NCBI GenBank assembly: GCA_937880125.1
Contig: CALFLU010000090.1
Location: 1 to 16,590 of the forward strand
Direction: 5' to 3'
Length of the DNA stretch: 16,590 nucleotides
DNA from: an uncultured Eubacteriaceae bacterium
GTDB lineage: Bacteria > Bacillota > Clostridia > Eubacteriales > UBA1433
The translations under genes were made by a program, and so were the position numbers. Shown here piece after piece: positions 13,454-16,590 of this stretch (the first letter of the stretch is position 1; each line of letters starts with the position of its first letter). The notes below the pieces were generated by a model. The model saw only the letters and a list, made by a program, of their open reading frames with translations. It was not told where the DNA came from and searched no databases.

Positions 13454-15523
13454 CTAAACGGCATATTCTCGCCTGTCTTCATATTCTTGCTGTTTGCCGT
13501 CATTCCAGTTTTTCACGGGACGATAATAACCCGTAATGCGGCTATAGACTTCCGTTTTCTTTTGGCAATGCGGGCATAGAGACTCTTCGCCGCTGATGTA
13601 GCCGTGTTCGGCGCAAATGGAGTAAGTGGGGCTGATGGTGTAATAGGGCAGAGTATATTGTTCGGCTATGGTGCGCACCAATTTTGCACACGCTTGCCAG
13701 CTCGGCATTTTTTCACCCAAAAATAAATGAAACACCGTGCCGCTTGTGTAGAGCGTTTGCAATTCGTCTTCAATGTCCAATGCCTCAAAAACATCTTCCG
13801 TAAACCCTACGGGCAGATGCGAGCTGTTGGTGTAATAGGGTGTTTTGTCTTTCTTTGCCGCGGTAATTATGTCGGGGTATTTTTCTCGATCCATCTTTGC
13901 CAGTCGGTATGCAGTGGACTCTGCGGGCGTGGCCTCAAGGTTGTATAATTCTTTGTATTGCTCCTGATAATCCGACAGGCGGTTGCGCATGGCAATCAGC
14001 ACTTCTTTTGCAAATTGTTGAACCTGACTGTCTGTTAGGTTTGCGCCCAGCCATTTTGCATTTAATCCTGCTTCGTTCATGCCGATCAGTCCAATGGTGG
14101 AAAAATGATTTTGAAAGGATTTCAAATAATGTGCGGTATACGGATAGAGCCCTGCATCCATAAATTTTGCAATCACCCGTCGTTTTATTTTCAGTGAACG
14201 GGCGGCAATATCCATCATGCGGTAGAGACGTTTATAAAATTCTTCTTCGGTGGCTGATAAATAGGCGATGCGCGGCAAATTGATGGTCACAACGCCAATG
14301 GAACCTGTGCTCTCGCCGCTGCCGAAATATCCCCCGCTTTTTTTGCGCAATTCACGCAAATCCAGCCGCAATCGACAACACATACTGCGCACATCCGAGG
14401 GTTGCATATCGCTGTTAATATAGTTTGAAAAATAGGGCGTTCCGTATTTTGCGGTCATTTCAAACAGCAGTCTGTTGTTTTCCGTCTCTTCCCAGCAAAA
14501 ATCCTTCGTGATGGAATAGGTGGGAATGGGATATTGAAATCCTCTTCCTTCATAGTCGCCTTCAATCATAATCGCCAAAAACGCCTTGTTGATCATATCC
14601 ATTTCTCTTTGGCAATCCCCATAGGTAAAGTCCATGGTTTTTCCGCCGACAATGGCAGGTTGGTCTGCCAAATCCGGCGGCACGGTCCAATCCAGCGTGA
14701 TGTTTGAAAAGGGCGCTTGCGTACCCCAACGGCTGGGTGTGTTTACGCCATATACAAAGGATTCGATGCACTTTTGCACCTGCTCTTGAGACAACATGTC
14801 CGTGCGCACAAAGGGTGCCAGATAGGTATCAAAAGAACTGAACGCCTGCGCGCCTGCCCATTCGTTTTGCATAATCCCGAGAAAGTTGACCATCTGGTTG
14901 CATAAAGTAGCCAAATGCTTGGCGGGGGCAGAGCTGATTTTACCCGAAATGCCGCCAAGTCCCTCATAAATCAGCTGTCGCAGTGACCACCCCGCACAAT
15001 ACCCTGTCAGCATGGACAAGTCATGAATATGCATATCACCGCTGCGATGCGCCAGGGCAATTTCTTCATCATAGACCTCGCTCAACCAATAGTTTGCCGT
15101 AATGGCGCCACTGTTGGACAAAATAAGCCCGCCCACCGAATAGGTGACCGTAGAGTTTTCTTTTACGCGCCAGTCTTCAATCTTCAAATAATCGTCCACG
15201 ACTTTTCGGTAATCCAAAAGGGTTGTCAATGCATTTCGTGCTTTTTCTCTCTGTTTTCGATACAAAATATAGGCGCGCGCCACCGACGAATAGCCTGCTT
15301 GAATCAACACCACTTCCACAGCATCCTGAATTTGCTCGACCGATATGGTGTTTTCGCGAATCTGCGGTGCATACTCCGCCGTGGCCCGCAATGCCAACAG
15401 CTTCAATACGGCCTCGTCGCAAGCCACAGACTGCGCGTCAAAAGCCTTTTTAATTGCGTCTTCGATTTTTTTCAGCTCAAAGGCTACTTTTCTGCCGTCT
15501 CTTTTCTCTACTTGATGCTTCAT
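13454..15523 (-). CDS. nrdD: Anaerobic ribonucleoside-triphosphate reductase (class III)
   Basis: Reduces ribonucleoside triphosphates to deoxy forms under anoxia using a glycyl radical; cytoplasmic. The 689-residue protein begins with an ATP-cone (about 1-95: VEKRDGRKVAFELKKIEDA), the allosteric domain that senses dATP/ATP. The catalytic barrel follows, with MCCRLRLDLR at about 379-388 (finger-loop cysteine region) and GSIGVVTINLPRIAYL. The C-terminus has the zinc site Cys637/His640 and Cys650/Cys653 (CAEHG then CPHC) and the glycyl-radical stretch SRITGYYRPVKNWNDGK, with radical Gly665. The CxxH/CxxC ligand set differs from the four-Cys site of E. coli but is common in Bacillota. GGAGGAAGG lies just before ATG 15523. 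nrdG ends 25 bases upstream, so both form one operon with the activase first, controlled by the upstream B12 riboswitch. Confidence 0.97.
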   Translation of the reverse strand: MKHQVEKRDGRKVAFELKKIEDAIKKAFDAQSVACDEAVLKLLALRATAEYAPQIRENTISVEQIQDAVEVVLIQAGYSSVARAYILYRKQREKARNALTTLLDYRKVVDDYLKIEDWRVKENSTVTYSVGGLILSNSGAITANYWLSEVYDEEIALAHRSGDMHIHDLSMLTGYCAGWSLRQLIYEGLGGISGKISSAPAKHLATLCNQMVNFLGIMQNEWAGAQAFSSFDTYLAPFVRTDMLSQEQVQKCIESFVYGVNTPSRWGTQAPFSNITLDWTVPPDLADQPAIVGGKTMDFTYGDCQREMDMINKAFLAIMIEGDYEGRGFQYPIPTYSITKDFCWEETENNRLLFEMTAKYGTPYFSNYINSDMQPSDVRSMCCRLRLDLRELRKKSGGYFGSGESTGSIGVVTINLPRIAYLSATEEEFYKRLYRMMDIAARSLKIKRRVIAKFMDAGLYPYTAHYLKSFQNHFSTIGLIGMNEAGLNAKWLGANLTDSQVQQFAKEVLIAMRNRLSDYQEQYKELYNLEATPAESTAYRLAKMDREKYPDIITAAKKDKTPYYTNSSHLPVGFTEDVFEALDIEDELQTLYTSGTVFHLFLGEKMPSWQACAKLVRTIAEQYTLPYYTISPTYSICAEHGYISGEESLCPHCQKKTEVYSRITGYYRPVKNWNDGKQQEYEDRREYAV

Positions 15524-15548
15524 ACCTTCCTCCGTCTTGTTTTTCTTT

Positions 15549-16310
15549 TTATATCCGCAGTTTCACGCCCGGGACATAGGCTTTGATTTGTTCCATAATT
15601 CTTTGCATTTCCTGTGGCAAATAGGCTTCAAATATCTCTTTATTTTCATATTCCGCTTTGTACTCTCCTAAAATCTTTCCGCTTCTTTTGAACGATTGCA
15701 AAAACCATTCTTCGGTTTTGTTATTCGCTGCTGCCGACAGCGTTTTTGCCATTTGCATCAATGCCTCCGGCGGGTGCAACTGTTTGACCACGGTAGTGCG
15801 TATCTCATAAGCTATATCGACACAGCGCAACAACGACAGACTTTGATACCATTTGTCGATTTGGTTTACCTTTTGCGCCTCGCTTTGGTGCAGTCCCACC
15901 GTCTCATTCCAAAATTGTGAATAATTTTTGTAATCCAGAGCCACATAATCTATCAGCTGTCGTTCCAGCAAATCCTTTAGCCGCCCGGGCAGCAGACCGT
16001 TGGTATCCAATTTGATTTGCAGTCCCATCTCCTTTATTTTTTCTGCAAAATTTTCAATTCCTGCTTGCATCAGCGGCTCCCCGCCACTGATGACCACCCC
16101 TTCCAGGCAAGATTTTCTCTTTTTCAGATAGTGTAAAAATTCCTCAGCCTGACTGCCGAACACACCGGAATTGATTTTTCTGTTTTTGATTATCAATTCC
16201 GCGTTGTGACAATAAGCACATCGCAGCTGACAGCCTGCCGCAAAGCAAATGGCGGCTACTTTTTTCGGATAATCCTGCAGCGATAATTTTTGATACCCCG
16301 CAATATGCAT
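15549..16310 (-). CDS. nrdG: Anaerobic ribonucleotide reductase activating protein (radical SAM, NrdG2-like)
   Basis: Radical-SAM activase that installs the glycyl radical on NrdD. From ATG 16310 it has 253 residues, longer than E. coli NrdG (about 154) and like the NrdG2 subfamily found in Clostridia. The [4Fe-4S] motif is CQLRCAYC (Cys27, Cys31, Cys34) and the SAM-binding GGEP is at 76-79; the N-terminus MHIAGYQKLSLQDYP is characteristic of the subfamily. The start is fixed by GAGGAGT (16323-16317); an in-frame ATG at 16358 lies within the riboswitch terminator and is rejected. It lies directly upstream of nrdD, which makes the NrdD-activase role much likelier than that of another radical-SAM activase such as PflA. 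Confidence 0.93.
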   Translation of the reverse strand: MHIAGYQKLSLQDYPKKVAAICFAAGCQLRCAYCHNAELIIKNRKINSGVFGSQAEEFLHYLKKRKSCLEGVVISGGEPLMQAGIENFAEKIKEMGLQIKLDTNGLLPGRLKDLLERQLIDYVALDYKNYSQFWNETVGLHQSEAQKVNQIDKWYQSLSLLRCVDIAYEIRTTVVKQLHPPEALMQMAKTLSAAANNKTEEWFLQSFKRSGKILGEYKAEYENKEIFEAYLPQEMQRIMEQIKAYVPGVKLRI

Positions 16311-16316
16311 CTGTGT

Positions 16317-16323
16317 ACTCCTC
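16317..16323 (-). promoter_or_regulatory. Ribosome binding site fixing the nrdG start
   Basis: GAGGAGT, 6 bases before ATG 16310 and 20 bases after the leader terminator's T-tract. It excludes the ATG at 16358, which sits in the terminator hairpin. Confidence 0.85.
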
Positions 16324-16343
16324 TTTCTTTTCGTCGCTGGAAT

Positions 16344-16376
16344 AAAAAAATCGCGCATTCCCTAAGAATACGCGAT
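16344..16376 (-). terminator. Riboswitch-controlled terminator upstream of nrdG
   Basis: Minus strand ATCGCGTATTC (16376-16366), loop TTAGG, GAATGCGCGAT (16360-16350), then seven T: eleven pairs with one T-G. The start of its 5' arm, TCGCG (16375-16371), can instead pair with CGCGA (16388-16384) just upstream to form an antiterminator. Expected state: B12 bound, antiterminator not formed, transcription stops. Confidence 0.9.
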
Positions 16377-16391
16377 TAAAATTTCGCGGAC

Positions 16392-16528
16392 ACCTTTTTC
16401 CAAGCTCGGGAAAGTTTTGTGTAATCAGCAAGTCGGGCATTCGGACTCGGAAAATATTTCCACACCGCAGCGGCTCTGTGCAGGATTCTCACCTGCTTCC
16501 CCCAAGCATGCATCTTCTATTCAATTGT
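16392..16528 (-). promoter_or_regulatory. Cobalamin (B12) riboswitch aptamer
   Basis: The minus-strand leader carries the B12 aptamer core: GGGGGAAGCAGGTGAGAATC (16505-16486), where the family has GGGAA..GGUG.AAAUCC, then GCACAGAGCCGCTGCGG (junction and P5), then a B12-box-like GAGTCCGAATGCCCGACTTG (16447-16428). TTTCC-CGAGCTT-GGAAA (about 16416-16400) can form the P13 hairpin whose loop kisses L5 in this class. The terminator and antiterminator follow directly. Regulated genes are nrdG and nrdD, B12-independent enzymes, a logical target for B12 repression. Boundaries are approximate and no covariance search was run. Confidence 0.85.
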
Positions 16529-16534
16529 ACGGCT

Positions 16535-16563
16535 ATGCTACCACAACATCTGCGCTCTGTCAA
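16535..16563 (-). promoter_or_regulatory. nrdGD promoter
   Basis: Minus strand TTGACA (16563-16558), 17-base spacer, TAGCAT (16540-16535) with a TGG extension in front of the -10. Predicted start about 16528. The leader to nrdG is about 218 nt and holds the riboswitch. Confidence 0.75.
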
Positions 16564-16586
16564 TTTAATTTTCGCATATATTGTGT
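16541..16586 (-). promoter_or_regulatory. Pair of candidate NrdR boxes
   Basis: NrdR is the dATP-sensing repressor of ribonucleotide reductase genes; its box is about ACACwAtATaTwGTGT and usually occurs in tandem about 30-32 bases apart. Here the upstream site (16586-16571) begins ACACAATATAT, matching the first 11 positions, and the downstream site (16556-16541) ends ATGTTGTGG, matching the other half. Centres are 30 bases apart, on one face of the helix. The pair flanks the -35, and the downstream box fills the promoter spacer. Each box is degenerate in one half, so this is a moderate call. Confidence 0.45.
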
Positions 16587-16590
16587 TTTT

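Noticed and set aside
16311..16358. In-frame N-terminal extension of nrdG
   Set aside because: The upstream ATG is inside the riboswitch terminator hairpin, and GAGGAGT lies ahead of ATG 16310.

Overview
The window looks like a chromosomal stretch from a strictly anaerobic, fermentative Bacillota (Clostridia-like) bacterium. The evidence is the combination of a single-chain pyruvate:ferredoxin oxidoreductase, an oxygen-sensitive class III ribonucleotide reductase, a T-box-controlled thrS, strong AGGAGG-type ribosome binding sites and sigma-A promoters. The species cannot be named from the sequence. No phage, IS element, CRISPR array or tRNA gene was seen; this is mainly housekeeping DNA whose interest lies in its regulatory RNAs and promoters.

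Layout. Positions 1-2911 (minus) hold a pyruvate:ferredoxin oxidoreductase whose C-terminus runs off the left edge. Just upstream of it, rnpB (RNase P RNA, minus, about 3381-3038) has a consensus promoter. A gene-free pyrimidine-rich spacer (about 3425-3725) precedes the thrS promoter, a threonine T-box leader with its own terminator, and thrS (4047-5954, plus). thrS converges on glmM (7415-6078, minus) over a shared bidirectional terminator. glmM diverges from a two-gene envelope-stress-like operon (PspC-domain protein and LiaF-like membrane protein, 7576-9082, plus).

The rest is on the minus strand. A small DUF4160-like gene is translationally coupled to an M19 membrane dipeptidase (10379-9169). 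An OFA-family MFS transporter (11745-10528) has two promoters whose -10 boxes sit in a repeated AGTATACT element. An acyl-CoA dehydrogenase (13216-12077) is preceded by a structured leader. At the right edge is an nrdG-nrdD operon (16310-13454).

How the parts work together. PFOR and the acyl-CoA dehydrogenase fit low-redox fermentation of pyruvate and short acyl-CoAs. NrdD with its radical-SAM activase NrdG makes deoxynucleotides without oxygen. The nrdGD leader carries a cobalamin riboswitch with an antiterminator/terminator pair, and the promoter carries two degenerate NrdR-like boxes. This predicts shut-off when B12 is available (a B12-dependent class II reductase presumably exists elsewhere) and when dATP is plentiful. 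The least explained elements are the acyl-CoA dehydrogenase leader, the AGTATACT repeats and the DUF4160-dipeptidase pair.
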